DNA from: Lysinibacillus sp. OF-1
Lineage (GTDB): Bacteria; Bacillota; Bacilli; Bacillales_A; Planococcaceae
Direction: 5' to 3'
DNA: 64,000 nucleotides
NCBI RefSeq assembly: GCF_028356935.1
Contig: NZ_CP102798.1
Coordinates: 2,232,001 to 2,296,000, forward strand
Shown here one piece after another: positions 9,541 to 17,370 of the stretch (position 1 is the stretch's first letter; the number at the start of each line of letters is the position of its first letter). Under the pieces are notes generated by a model. The model saw only the letters and a program-made list of their open reading frames with translations. It did no database searches and was not told the origin of the DNA. The translations under genes and the position numbers were made by a program.

Positions 9541-10416
9541 ATGGTCACACTCAAGGAAGCATGGAATAGTTACATCTTACTGCTGCAATCATTGAAAAAA
9601 AGTGCTGCCACAAAAAAGCAGTACAACATAGATGGACAGCAATTTTTAACGTTCGCCCATGAACACCAATACTTGTATGTGGATCATCAATTAAAAAATC
9701 TATTACAGCTTTATTGTGACTATCTCAAGGAAACCTACTGCAATATCAATACATTTAACCATAAAATAGCGACATTGAGAGGCTTTGTAGACTTTATTTT
9801 TTTACGAGAATGGGTGACACCTTTTGATTATCAGCCCATTTTACAGCCGAAAAAAAGGCAAAAAGAGGTGCTGCAAGTACTGACCAATACGCAGATTATG
9901 CAAATTGCCAACGTCTGGCCAACCTATTTTCAATATGCAAAAACAGAGGAGCATGCTTGGCTGGCTAGACGCAATGGCTGTATAGTCCAAATGTTGATGG
10001 AAACAGGTTGTAAGCCTGCAGAGCTTGTGCGAATGAAATGGACTCATTTTAACGAAGAAAAGGCAACCCTTTTTATTGCGAATCGAAATGGCCGTCGAGA
10101 AATAAAATGTTCTCCTGTACTAATGGACATGCTAGCTCAGTATAAACTAGCGACAACAGTTTTACATGGGCAAGAGGTAGGGGAATGGGTTTGGGTAAGT
10201 GAGGCAACTATTGTGAAGCCAATTTCAACGAAGACGGTGGAGCGTATTTTTCAAACGATGTCACAAGATATAGGAAAAAACATAAGAGCAACCGATTTGC
10301 GATATACCGTTATGCAACGGGCTTTTCAGCAGGAAAAAACGCTGGAGCATATCCAACAAGAAATGGGCTATGTGAGGAAATGGGTGCTGACAGAAAGACA
10401 GCAACGCTTCGAATAA
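9541..10416 (+). CDS. Tyrosine recombinase-like protein lacking catalytic residues
   Basis: The fold pattern is that of XerC/D-type integrases: an N-terminal SAM-like helical domain (about 1-100) and a C-terminal catalytic-like domain. The active-site positions are mostly lost. The first arginine is Lys158 in METGCKPAEL, the HxLR motif reads TDLR at 251-254 (only the Arg remains), the LGH histidine is Tyr277, and no tyrosine follows Tyr277. The gene is intact in length (291 residues) with a strong ribosome site, so it may be an expressed DNA-binding protein without strand-transfer activity rather than a recent pseudogene. No phage genes adjoin. Confidence 0.75.
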   Translation: MVTLKEAWNSYILLLQSLKKSAATKKQYNIDGQQFLTFAHEHQYLYVDHQLKNLLQLYCDYLKETYCNINTFNHKIATLRGFVDFIFLREWVTPFDYQPILQPKKRQKEVLQVLTNTQIMQIANVWPTYFQYAKTEEHAWLARRNGCIVQMLMETGCKPAELVRMKWTHFNEEKATLFIANRNGRREIKCSPVLMDMLAQYKLATTVLHGQEVGEWVWVSEATIVKPISTKTVERIFQTMSQDIGKNIRATDLRYTVMQRAFQQEKTLEHIQQEMGYVRKWVLTERQQRFE

Positions 10417-10418
10417 AA

Positions 10419-10456
10419 GCGTGCAGTAATCGCGATTTATCACCATTACTGCACGC
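10419..10456 (-). terminator. Terminator of the transglutaminase operon
   Basis: 12-bp stem GCGTGCAGTAAT / ATTACTGCACGC with a 14-base loop; the T-rich tract (TTTTATT) follows on the minus strand, just past the operon's last gene. Confidence 0.75.
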
Positions 10457-10459
10457 CTA

Positions 10460-11314
10460 TTATAAATGATTCAATGCTTTGACACTCACTTTGACCGTTA
10501 AATCATGCTTGCCTCCACTATAAACACCTTCAACAGGGCTAATATCACTATAATCGCGACCTATACATAAAATAATATGATTTTCTAAAACTTCTACATT
10601 ATTTGTTGGATCAAGACCAATCCAGCCAATACCTGGTATCATGACTTCCACCCAGGCATGTGTAGCACTATCACCAATGAGCGCTGAATTTTCATCCACA
10701 TATAAGTAACCACTGACATACCGAGCGGGAATGCCTTTAGCTCGCAAAACAGCTAGCATGACATGGGTGAAATCCTGACAAACACCCCGTTTTAATGCAA
10801 ATGCCTCACTTGCTGTTGTCGTTACAACTGTCGCTGTAGGATCATACTCAAAGCTAGCATATAAATATTGCATTAAATTAAGTGAAAAGAGCACTGGATT
10901 TTCAGCATGACCAATCGCATGATAAACTTCCTCTAATTGCTGATCGGTCATAAAAGTAAAATGAGTTGCTTTTAAATACGGTAAATAATGCTCATAAAAT
11001 AGCTGTGAATGGAAAATGGTCTGCATTTCGGGCGAATATTGAATACGATGAATAAATGGTGCACGCTGAATACTAACAATCGAAGATGTATGAATTTCGA
11101 GTATTTGATGCTGCTCCGGTATATAAAAAGAACCAACTGTATTACCCCAAATATCCGTATGCTCACGGGTCAATGAGGAGGGCGTAATAGCAATTCGATA
11201 CGATAATAATCGCTGCCGCTCATCACTGCGAGGCTTTAAACGAATCGTATTCAAGCTTTGATCGACTTCAGACTCATATTGAAAAATATTGGTATGCTGA
11301 ATTTCAAATTTCAT
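10460..11314 (-). CDS. Transglutaminase-like cysteine peptidase-fold protein
   Basis: Bacterial transglutaminase-like protein with an N-terminal beta domain and a papain-like core. The triad is visible: Cys179 in RGVCQDFTH, His219 in THAWVEV and Asp235 in GLDPTNN. The ATG at 11314 gives 284 residues and has AGAAGGA upstream; longer in-frame starts would run into the preceding gene. It is the last gene of a three-gene minus-strand operon with an alpha-E protein and a circularly permuted ATP-grasp enzyme, a conserved set thought to make or cleave amide-linked peptides (Iyer and colleagues' amidoligase analysis). The substrate is unknown. Confidence 0.88.
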   Translation of the reverse strand: MKFEIQHTNIFQYESEVDQSLNTIRLKPRSDERQRLLSYRIAITPSSLTREHTDIWGNTVGSFYIPEQHQILEIHTSSIVSIQRAPFIHRIQYSPEMQTIFHSQLFYEHYLPYLKATHFTFMTDQQLEEVYHAIGHAENPVLFSLNLMQYLYASFEYDPTATVVTTTASEAFALKRGVCQDFTHVMLAVLRAKGIPARYVSGYLYVDENSALIGDSATHAWVEVMIPGIGWIGLDPTNNVEVLENHIILCIGRDYSDISPVEGVYSGGKHDLTVKVSVKALNHL

Positions 11315-11375
11315 CGTGTCCGCTTCCTTCTGCTTACTGACTTGCCTGTTGAAAGGGAGCTGTGGTGGGTTCCTT

Positions 11376-12341
11376 TCAAGGTTGTATGCTGGGTTCATAT
11401 AAATGATAAACTGTCGAAAAGGTATCACTAAAAGCTATACATTGCGACAGTCTTTCCTCCATTATAGTCATCGTTTCTTCAAGAGTCATTTGCCAAAAAT
11501 CAAGATGATTGATTGCTAGGATGAGGCTACGAATGCTTGTATGCAGTGTTAAAAATCTTGAGGATAAAGAATCATGTTCAATCGCCGTAATAGCTTCCTC
11601 TATTTTCTTTAGACAAAACATCACAGAACATGGGAAATGCTCATCCTGTACTAAATAGCGAATAACCGCAAGTAAATTCGTCTGGCAATGTTTCCGCATA
11701 TAAGACTCTCTTGCTGCTGTAAGCGCCAATAAAAAGCTACCATCATCCTCTAACAGGGATAGGCCCGACAGCTTCTGTTGTTCCACTATACTTAACGTCA
11801 TCCGCAACGTTTTTTCTGCTCGTTCAAGCCATTTGCCAACCTGCATGAAATAAAAGGGAAGATCACGATCCATCGTGCTCTCGATTAACCCGGTCTCCAT
11901 CCATAGAGTTTTTCTTACTTCCTGTAAAAATGCTTGAAGTTCAATAAGTGGGATTGGGCGTTCTCTTGTCAGTATGGCCTGTTGCTTCGTTAAATAAAAG
12001 GTATTTTGTATTTCCCATAGCTCAGTTGGTATACTATCACGCGTAACCCGTGCATTTTCTCGTATGGCACGTAATGTAACGTGGAGGGCATTGCCGTTTT
12101 TCTCGGAAAAAAGTAGATAGTCAATCAATGGGTTGACACGTATGGCTGAGTAATTCGCTAAATATTCCTCCTTAGAGGCACAAATAGCTAAGACAGCCTC
12201 CCAATGATCAAGATAAGCATGTTCTTGCCCCGATTGCTCCAACATATTCAACAGCTGTACCTGTAATATATGTGCATTTGATTGTGTGCGTTCACTATAC
12301 CGTGCCATCCAGTATAGCGCGTCGGCTACTCGACTTAGCAT
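11376..12341 (-). CDS. Alpha-E domain protein (DUF403)
   Basis: All-helical alpha-E protein; the N-terminus MLSRVADALYWMARYSERTQ is diagnostic. 321 residues is the usual length. No catalytic residues are known for the family. It is always found beside a circularly permuted ATP-grasp enzyme and usually a transglutaminase, as here. The ATG at 12341 has AAAGGAGGAG upstream on the minus strand, and the start lies 47 bases inside the 3' end of the ATP-grasp gene, implying translational coupling. Confidence 0.88.
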   Translation of the reverse strand: MLSRVADALYWMARYSERTQSNAHILQVQLLNMLEQSGQEHAYLDHWEAVLAICASKEEYLANYSAIRVNPLIDYLLFSEKNGNALHVTLRAIRENARVTRDSIPTELWEIQNTFYLTKQQAILTRERPIPLIELQAFLQEVRKTLWMETGLIESTMDRDLPFYFMQVGKWLERAEKTLRMTLSIVEQQKLSGLSLLEDDGSFLLALTAARESYMRKHCQTNLLAVIRYLVQDEHFPCSVMFCLKKIEEAITAIEHDSLSSRFLTLHTSIRSLILAINHLDFWQMTLEETMTIMEERLSQCIAFSDTFSTVYHLYEPSIQP

Positions 12342-13785
12342 GCTGCAACTCCTCCTTTAGTATCCACGTATCCTTAGCACCACCGCCTTGTGAGGAATTT
12401 ACGACAAGTGATCCTTCTTGTAGTGCCACTCGAGATAAACCGCCAGGCAACACGTAATAATCATCACCCTTCGTGACATAAACTCGTAAATCGACATGAC
12501 AAGGATAAAATCGTCCATTTTGAAAGGCAGGAGCTCTAGACAATTTAATCGTTGGTTGTGCAATATATTGAAATGGCTGCTTGCTAATTTTTTGCTTAAA
12601 CAAAGCAATTTCTTCCTCACTTGCATGCGGGCCAATCAACATATCATAGCCGCCAGAGGCACTCACATTCTTAATGACTAGCTCTTGAATATGTTCCAGC
12701 ACCCATGCTCGTTGCTTATCATCTCCTAAATGATAGGTTTTCACATTCGGTAAAATAGGCTCCTCCTGCAAGTAATACCGAATCATCTCTGGTACATAGG
12801 CATACATTGCTTTATCATCAGCAACCCCGTTGCCAACAGCATTTAAGATGGCAACATGGCCCGCTTGATAGGCTGCCATTAAATGAGGAACACCCAATAA
12901 AGAATCCTCACGAAAGACAACAGGATCTAAAAAATCATCATCAATACGACGATAAATAATATCAATTTGCTGTAGACCATAAATAGTTTTCATATATACT
13001 TTCAAATCCTGTACCACTAAATCACGACCCTCTACGAGCTGTATATTTAAATGCTGGGCTAAAAAGACATGATCGTAATAAGCTGAATTGTACATGCCAG
13101 CTGTTAGTAGCACAGCTTTAGGCTCTCTCTCTGCTTGCATGGAAGGTGGGCGGTGCACAAGAAGTGCTTTTTTCATATAAGCGATGTGTTTATCAAGTGG
13201 TTGGATGGTATGCTTAGAGAAAAATTCAGGATACACTTCCTTCATGACATCACGATTTTCAAAGACATAGGAAATGCCAGAAGGGTTGCGTAAATTATCT
13301 TCCAATACATGATAATCACCCTTTTCATCCCGTATTAAATCAATGCCTGCTAAAAATATATGATTCGCAATCGGTACTTGGAAACCCATCATTGTTGCTG
13401 TAAAATACGGATTATTTTCAACAAGCTGTCTTGGAATAAAACCGTCTCGAATAATCCTTTGTTGCCCATAAACATCCTGCAAAAATAAATTGAGGGCTTG
13501 CACACGCTGTTTGACGCCTGCCTCAATCATGGCCCACTTCGTTTGAGGAATAATAATGGGGACACAATCAAAGGGCATTGTACGCTCAGTTCCATCTTGC
13601 GCTCCATAGACGGTAAAGGTAATTCCTTGTCTGAGAAAGCTTGCTTGTGCTTGTCGATACTTTTCTTCAAGTTGCTCCTGAGAAAAAAAGGATAGCTTAT
13701 GATGAAAAGATTGATAATGAGGCTTCGGCTGATTGCCATCAAACATTTCATCGAAAAACAGACTAGAATCATATAAATTCATCAT
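12295..13785 (-). CDS. Circularly permuted ATP-grasp amidoligase-type protein
   Basis: First gene of the ATP-grasp/alpha-E/transglutaminase operon, 496 residues from the ATG at 13785, where CGGAGGCG provides the ribosome site; in-frame starts further upstream lack one. Typical segments are the AGIDLIRDEKGDYHVLEDN region with NLRNPSG, the YRRIDDDFLDP motif and the C-terminal GGLSRVAL and NSSQGGGAKDTW strands. By family knowledge it forms an amide bond using ATP, probably attaching amino acids to an acceptor. No dedicated substrate gene is adjacent. It is divergent from a hypothetical gene at 13862. Confidence 0.88.
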   Translation of the reverse strand: MMNLYDSSLFFDEMFDGNQPKPHYQSFHHKLSFFSQEQLEEKYRQAQASFLRQGITFTVYGAQDGTERTMPFDCVPIIIPQTKWAMIEAGVKQRVQALNLFLQDVYGQQRIIRDGFIPRQLVENNPYFTATMMGFQVPIANHIFLAGIDLIRDEKGDYHVLEDNLRNPSGISYVFENRDVMKEVYPEFFSKHTIQPLDKHIAYMKKALLVHRPPSMQAEREPKAVLLTAGMYNSAYYDHVFLAQHLNIQLVEGRDLVVQDLKVYMKTIYGLQQIDIIYRRIDDDFLDPVVFREDSLLGVPHLMAAYQAGHVAILNAVGNGVADDKAMYAYVPEMIRYYLQEEPILPNVKTYHLGDDKQRAWVLEHIQELVIKNVSASGGYDMLIGPHASEEEIALFKQKISKQPFQYIAQPTIKLSRAPAFQNGRFYPCHVDLRVYVTKGDDYYVLPGGLSRVALQEGSLVVNSSQGGGAKDTWILKEELQHAKSSSRRAILDGTV

Positions 13786-13861
13786 ATGGATCGCCTCCGA
13801 ATTCAAGTAGTAGTGAAAACATGTTACACTGTGAATAAATACATATAAGGAGCTAACAATC

Positions 13862-14275
13862 ATGACCATCATTAATTTAATGCAAGCTTATGAATTAGAT
13901 AAACTATCTAAATTAAATTTTTCAGAAGAAGAGATCTTAGGCGCTTTACGTACGGGGGATGTATCAGCTTGGCAAGAACAAGTACCAAACTATGAATTTA
14001 ATGAGACAATGGCTCTTTATAAAGAAGGGGAACAACAATTCATAGAAGCGTACCATGGCCATTATCGAATCAAGTATGTAACATTGCCAGGCATCCAACG
14101 TTTATTGCAACTTCGCTTTCAATTAGAAGAAGGGAAGGATTACCAACTGTTAGAAACAGGTATCCAGCATTTAACGTGTAATGAGGAGACAGTCGCAAGA
14201 CTTCAGCAAATGTTATCGACAAACTGGTCACTAACAAAACAGGCAGACGGTGCTTATTCAGTTTTTGTAAAATAA
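13862..14275 (+). CDS. Hypothetical protein, 137 residues
   Basis: Not recognised. Cytosolic, acidic, mostly helical, with no Cys-pair motif, signal or membrane segment. The ATG follows AAGGAGC at about 13848-13854. It is divergent from the ATP-grasp operon with only 76 bases between the two starts, so the promoters share this gap. The many Glu/Gln residues and the aromatic-rich YHGHYRIKYVTLPG segment are the only notable traits. Confidence 0.65.
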   Translation: MTIINLMQAYELDKLSKLNFSEEEILGALRTGDVSAWQEQVPNYEFNETMALYKEGEQQFIEAYHGHYRIKYVTLPGIQRLLQLRFQLEEGKDYQLLETGIQHLTCNEETVARLQQMLSTNWSLTKQADGAYSVFVK

Positions 14276-14303
14276 TACCATTCGTGTTGTGAGACGAATC
14301 GAC

Positions 14304-14326
14304 ATGGGTAGTGACCCATCTTCTAT
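14304..14326 (+). terminator. Probable terminator after the 137-residue hypothetical gene
   Basis: Six-bp stem ATGGGT / ACCCAT with loop AGTG, then TTCTATTTTTT; a second small hairpin (ATTCGT/ACGAAT) lies just upstream. Confidence 0.5.
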
Positions 14327-14597
14327 TTTTTCAAAGCGTCTCATAGGGCAAGCGAATTGCGACTCCTCGTAACTTTGTTTTCAAGTAAATAAACAATACT
14401 CAAGCTACCAAGTAGAAGTTACTTGATATTAATCACACCGATATTGCCATAAGACATAGCCCTTTTTGACGGTTTAGTAGAAGGTGGGCAAGACAAGCAT
14501 TTAAGCTGAATGAAGATGAAGTATACTAGATTTTAATATTCATTTAACGTGAACTTTATGACTATTTTCCTGCAACTGTCACAAAAGATTTAAAAGG

Positions 14598-14718
14598 AAA
14601 TCCTCTTTTTTAAAAAAGGGGATTTTTTTATTGCTTAAAAAGAACATTTGTTCTATATCATGAAAAAGGGCATTTTTTTTCAATAAAGTTCCCAAATTTA
14701 TATTTGGGAACGTTTTTT
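14598..14718 (+). terminator. Tandem intrinsic terminators upstream of the tyrosine recombinase gene
   Basis: Two hairpins with T runs on the plus strand: AAATCCTCTTTTTT / AAAAAAGGGGATTT at about 14598-14624, and a perfect 10-bp stem GTTCCCAAAT / ATTTGGGAAC at 14688-14711 followed by GTTTTTT. The second ends only 33 bases before the next start codon, so it insulates the gene or acts as an attenuator. The preceding stretch 14327-14597 holds no gene. Confidence 0.7.
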
Positions 14719-14751
14719 CGTGGTAAAATAGAGCAAATAGAGGTGATTAGC

Positions 14752-15714
14752 ATGCAAAATACCAAGCAACCGAAATTCATGAAGGATTTTCTAGTTTATT
14801 TAACGACCATCAAAGGAAAATCACAGCGCACAAGAAAAGAATATGAATATGACCTAACCTTATTTTTCCGTTTCCATAAAGCAATCCAGGAGGATCTGGA
14901 TATAGAAAATTTAGTAGCCATTGATATTGCCACTATTACAATAGAAGAAATTCGTGATATTACATTAGAGGATCTTTATTACTTTATGGAGTACTGTGAG
15001 GTACAGCGAGGAAATTCTGCTGCTTCGAGGGCACGAAAAGTGGCGACATTAAAATCCTTTTTCAAGTACTTGAAAGGAAAACGTCGACTTATTGAGGAAA
15101 ATCCAGCAGAAGAATTAGAAACACCAAAAATTGGCCGAAAAAGACCAATTTATATGAATCTTCAAGAGGCTACTCAATTTATTGATGGAATACCAACAAA
15201 TCAGGCATCACCAAGAAATTACTGTATGATGATGTTTTTCTTAAATTTAGGAATACGTGTGACGGAGCTTTGCCAGCTCAATAAAACATCTATTCAAGGA
15301 CGTTATTTAACGGTTGTCGGGAAGGGCAATAAGGAGCGTACTGTCTACTTAAACGATAGCTGTTTGCAGGCACTCGCAGATTATGAAAATAGTGGGAAAA
15401 CGCCTTATAAGGGGGACGGGGATGAGCCTCTTTTCGTCTCACAAAAAGGAACACGCTTTACGCGCCAAACTGTTGCCAAAATCGTGAAACGTATTAATCA
15501 ACAATCAGGTCTTCAAAAGGAACGACTTACACCACATAAGTTGCGTCATACATCTGCGACTATGATGTATAAAGCAGGTGCAGATATTCGGAGCTTACAG
15601 CATATCTTAGGACATTCAAGTGTAGCGACGACTCAAATTTATACGCATATAGAGGACGAGCAGCTACAACATGTTTTAGAAAATAATCCCTTTAATATTG
15701 TGCGCGAGAGATGA
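14752..15714 (+). CDS. Tyrosine-type site-specific recombinase (Xer-like)
   Basis: Intact tyrosine recombinase of 320 residues with an N-terminal core-binding domain (about 8-110) and a catalytic domain. All active-site residues are present: Arg169 in LGIRVTEL, the beta-hairpin lysine region VVGKGNKERTV (191-194), HKLR at 262-265, His288 in LGHSS and the nucleophile Tyr297 in IYTHI. It resembles XerC/XerD-type chromosomal recombinases more than phage integrases. The ATG at 14752 has AGGTG at 14741-14745. No attachment site or mobile cargo is visible, so a housekeeping or orphan role is likely. Confidence 0.85.
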   Translation: MQNTKQPKFMKDFLVYLTTIKGKSQRTRKEYEYDLTLFFRFHKAIQEDLDIENLVAIDIATITIEEIRDITLEDLYYFMEYCEVQRGNSAASRARKVATLKSFFKYLKGKRRLIEENPAEELETPKIGRKRPIYMNLQEATQFIDGIPTNQASPRNYCMMMFFLNLGIRVTELCQLNKTSIQGRYLTVVGKGNKERTVYLNDSCLQALADYENSGKTPYKGDGDEPLFVSQKGTRFTRQTVAKIVKRINQQSGLQKERLTPHKLRHTSATMMYKAGADIRSLQHILGHSSVATTQIYTHIEDEQLQHVLENNPFNIVRER

Positions 15715-15768
15715 TTTTTACCCCTCTCTGTCGAATATAGTAGTATGCCAAATGAAGGGGGTTAACTT

Positions 15769-16266
15769 ATGATGTTAGTAGCAAAAGAACAATTCGACGC
15801 AACAAGGGCGCAATTACTTCAAACGATTCAAAACTTAGACAATACAAGCTTTAATGACAAACCAGATGCACAAAGCTGGAGTGTAGCACAAATCTGTCAT
15901 CATCTTGTGTTAGTAGAGGAAGCAGCCAAAAAAGCCATTACATGGGGATTACAAGCCCAAGAACAATCATCACCTGCAAGAAAAAATGTTCAGCTTGTTG
16001 TTTTGGATAGAACAAAAAAATTTCAAGCACCAACTATTGTGGAGCCAATAGATCAGCCTTTTACCGTTCAGGAGATGCTAGATTTACTAGCCACATCAAG
16101 AATGAATTTTCTCGCTTTTTTACAAACAATCGAAGAACCTGAAATTTTAACAAAATATGCTGTGAAGCACCCAGCCTTAGGTACATTGCCACTCGATCAA
16201 TGGATTGAAATGGTTTATTTACACGAGCAGCGTCATATCGAGCAAATACAAGAAATAATGAAATAA
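15769..16266 (+). CDS. DinB/YfiT-like metal-dependent four-helix protein
   Basis: DinB-superfamily protein of 165 residues. The three histidines that usually bind a divalent metal are visible: His in ICHHLV near 45, and the C-terminal YLHEQRHIEQI pair. Members act as thiol-dependent transferases (bacillithiol or mycothiol linked) or have unknown function. Start is the first of two adjacent ATGs; AAGGGGG lies upstream. It sits 55 bases after the recombinase gene with no clear terminator. Confidence 0.8.
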   Translation: MMLVAKEQFDATRAQLLQTIQNLDNTSFNDKPDAQSWSVAQICHHLVLVEEAAKKAITWGLQAQEQSSPARKNVQLVVLDRTKKFQAPTIVEPIDQPFTVQEMLDLLATSRMNFLAFLQTIEEPEILTKYAVKHPALGTLPLDQWIEMVYLHEQRHIEQIQEIMK

Positions 16267-16355
16267 ACATATGGTAAGTAAGTATAGAGGGATTTGAGCA
16301 CACAAGTGTGAGCCAAATTCCTTTTATTGTTATATGTTTTTTCTATCATAACCTC

Positions 16356-16418
16356 TTGACGTGCTACATAATCTGTTATATATTAAATAAAAATAACAAC
16401 AACTGTTATAAAACAGTT
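16356..16418 (+). promoter_or_regulatory. Promoter and palindromic operator of the first microprotein gene
   Basis: SigA-type promoter TTGACG (16356-16361), 17-base spacer, TATATT (16379-16384). A perfect palindrome AACTGTT-ATAA-AACAGTT lies at 16401-16418, about where transcription starts or just beyond. The whole arrangement is repeated before the second microprotein gene. Confidence 0.75.
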
Positions 16419-16441
16419 TTCAAATCAAGGAGGAATTTTTA

Positions 16442-16591
16442 ATGACAAAGTATCGAGACGGCTATGAATTTTATTGTGAAATGTGTGAGCGTTATGGATT
16501 AGAGCCAATTTCTTTCCGCTATTATGTATTACAGTTATCACAGCAACAACTGTCTGCTTATAACATGCAAGCAAAACAATTAGGCATTTAA
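16442..16591 (+). CDS. Microprotein A (49 residues), first of a tandem paralogous pair
   Basis: A 49-residue protein starting MTKYRDGYEFYCEMCE, with AAGGAGGA nine bases before the ATG at 16442. It is clearly paralogous to the protein encoded at 16809-16979: both share the pattern YR-GYEFY, CE, GLEPI-F-YY-L-LS and QL-AYN. The sequence is aromatic-rich, soluble and probably two helices. I do not recognise the family; a small regulatory or adaptor protein is possible. It has its own promoter, palindromic operator and terminator. Confidence 0.75.
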   Translation: MTKYRDGYEFYCEMCERYGLEPISFRYYVLQLSQQQLSAYNMQAKQLGI

Positions 16592-16631
16592 AGGACGTGG
16601 TTATGACGGAAGCCGACGTGAATATTTTATG

Positions 16632-16670
16632 AAAAGCCCAGCCATACTAAATACAATGGTTTGGGCTTTT
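16632..16670 (+). terminator. Terminator of microprotein gene A
   Basis: Stem AAAAGCCCA...CCAT pairing with ATGG...TGGGCTTTT, 40 bases downstream of the stop codon. Confidence 0.8.
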
Positions 16671-16701
16671 GTGATTTATAAAAGAAATTTCAGATAATTT
16701 A

Positions 16702-16760
16702 TTGACAAGCATTACACTCTGTTATATATTTTTAGAAAATAATAATACTGTTATATAACA
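16702..16760 (+). promoter_or_regulatory. Promoter and palindromic operator of the second microprotein gene
   Basis: TTGACA (16702-16707), 17-base spacer ending CTCTGTTA, TATATT (16725-16730), then a perfect palindrome TGTTATATAACA at 16749-16760. Spacing and sequence closely match the unit at 16356-16418, suggesting control by the same DNA-binding protein. Confidence 0.75.
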
Positions 16761-16808
16761 AAAATAAAAAAACACATTTAGTAGCAATCATGAAAGGAAG
16801 TTAGAAGG

Positions 16809-16979
16809 GTGACAGATTATCGAGAGGGTTATGAATTTTACCGCCAAGTATGTGAGGAGCACGGACTCGAGCCTATTAATTTTCACTATTATATTTTAAA
16901 TTTATCGCAAGAGCAGTTACATGCATATAACCAATATGCAAAATCATCAGAAGAGTCAATCGAATATGAGGTTTCTTAA
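16809..16979 (+). CDS. Microprotein B (56 residues), second of a tandem paralogous pair
   Basis: Starts at GTG 16809 after GGAAGTTAGAAGG and encodes MTDYREGYEFYRQVCEEHG onward, 56 residues. About half of the positions match microprotein A, with the same order of conserved aromatic and Leu/Asn residues; a 7-residue acidic tail is extra. The two cysteines of copy A near residues 12-15 become Arg and Cys, so a metal site is not conserved. Function unknown. Confidence 0.75.
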   Translation: MTDYREGYEFYRQVCEEHGLEPINFHYYILNLSQEQLHAYNQYAKSSEESIEYEVS

Positions 16980-16984
16980 CTTGT

Positions 16985-17023
16985 AAAATACCTTATTACC
17001 TCTGTGGGTTCGTAAGGTATTTT
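16985..17023 (+). terminator. Terminator of microprotein gene B
   Basis: 11-bp stem AAAATACCTTA / TAAGGTATTTT with a T-rich tail. The following 340 bases to the next start hold no gene or recognised riboswitch. Confidence 0.8.
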
Positions 17024-17370
17024 TGCTTTCACAAAAAATTTACATAGCTGCATTCTCTTTATCTAGCATAATTGAAATTTGTATTTAATAGATAAATAGC
17101 CTAAAGAAAGCACTTTCAATAGTACAAAAGTATCAAAAAACTTTACGATTAGGTAAATTTAGGGTGTTTATAACCGCTATTTTTTGGCTATTTTCTCATA
17201 AATCCTCAAATAGGGCTTTAGATGTTTTTGATATTTGGGTTGAATTAACTGCTTTTCTAAGACTATAATATAATTACATAAAAAAGGGCGATATACCACA
17301 ACTTTATACCTCGCTGTAAGATAAAGCAAAAGTACCAAACCCTTCATATTTTAATGAACGGAGAATGAAA

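Noticed and set aside
9541..15714. Prophage or integrative element bounded by the two recombinase-like genes
   Set aside because: Genes between them are ordinary metabolic or conserved chromosomal genes, no attachment repeats or phage structural genes, and one recombinase is inactive.
17024..17370. Possible c-di-GMP riboswitch before the GGDEF-EAL gene
   Set aside because: None of the conserved c-di-GMP-I or -II aptamer segments are present and no terminator precedes the gene.
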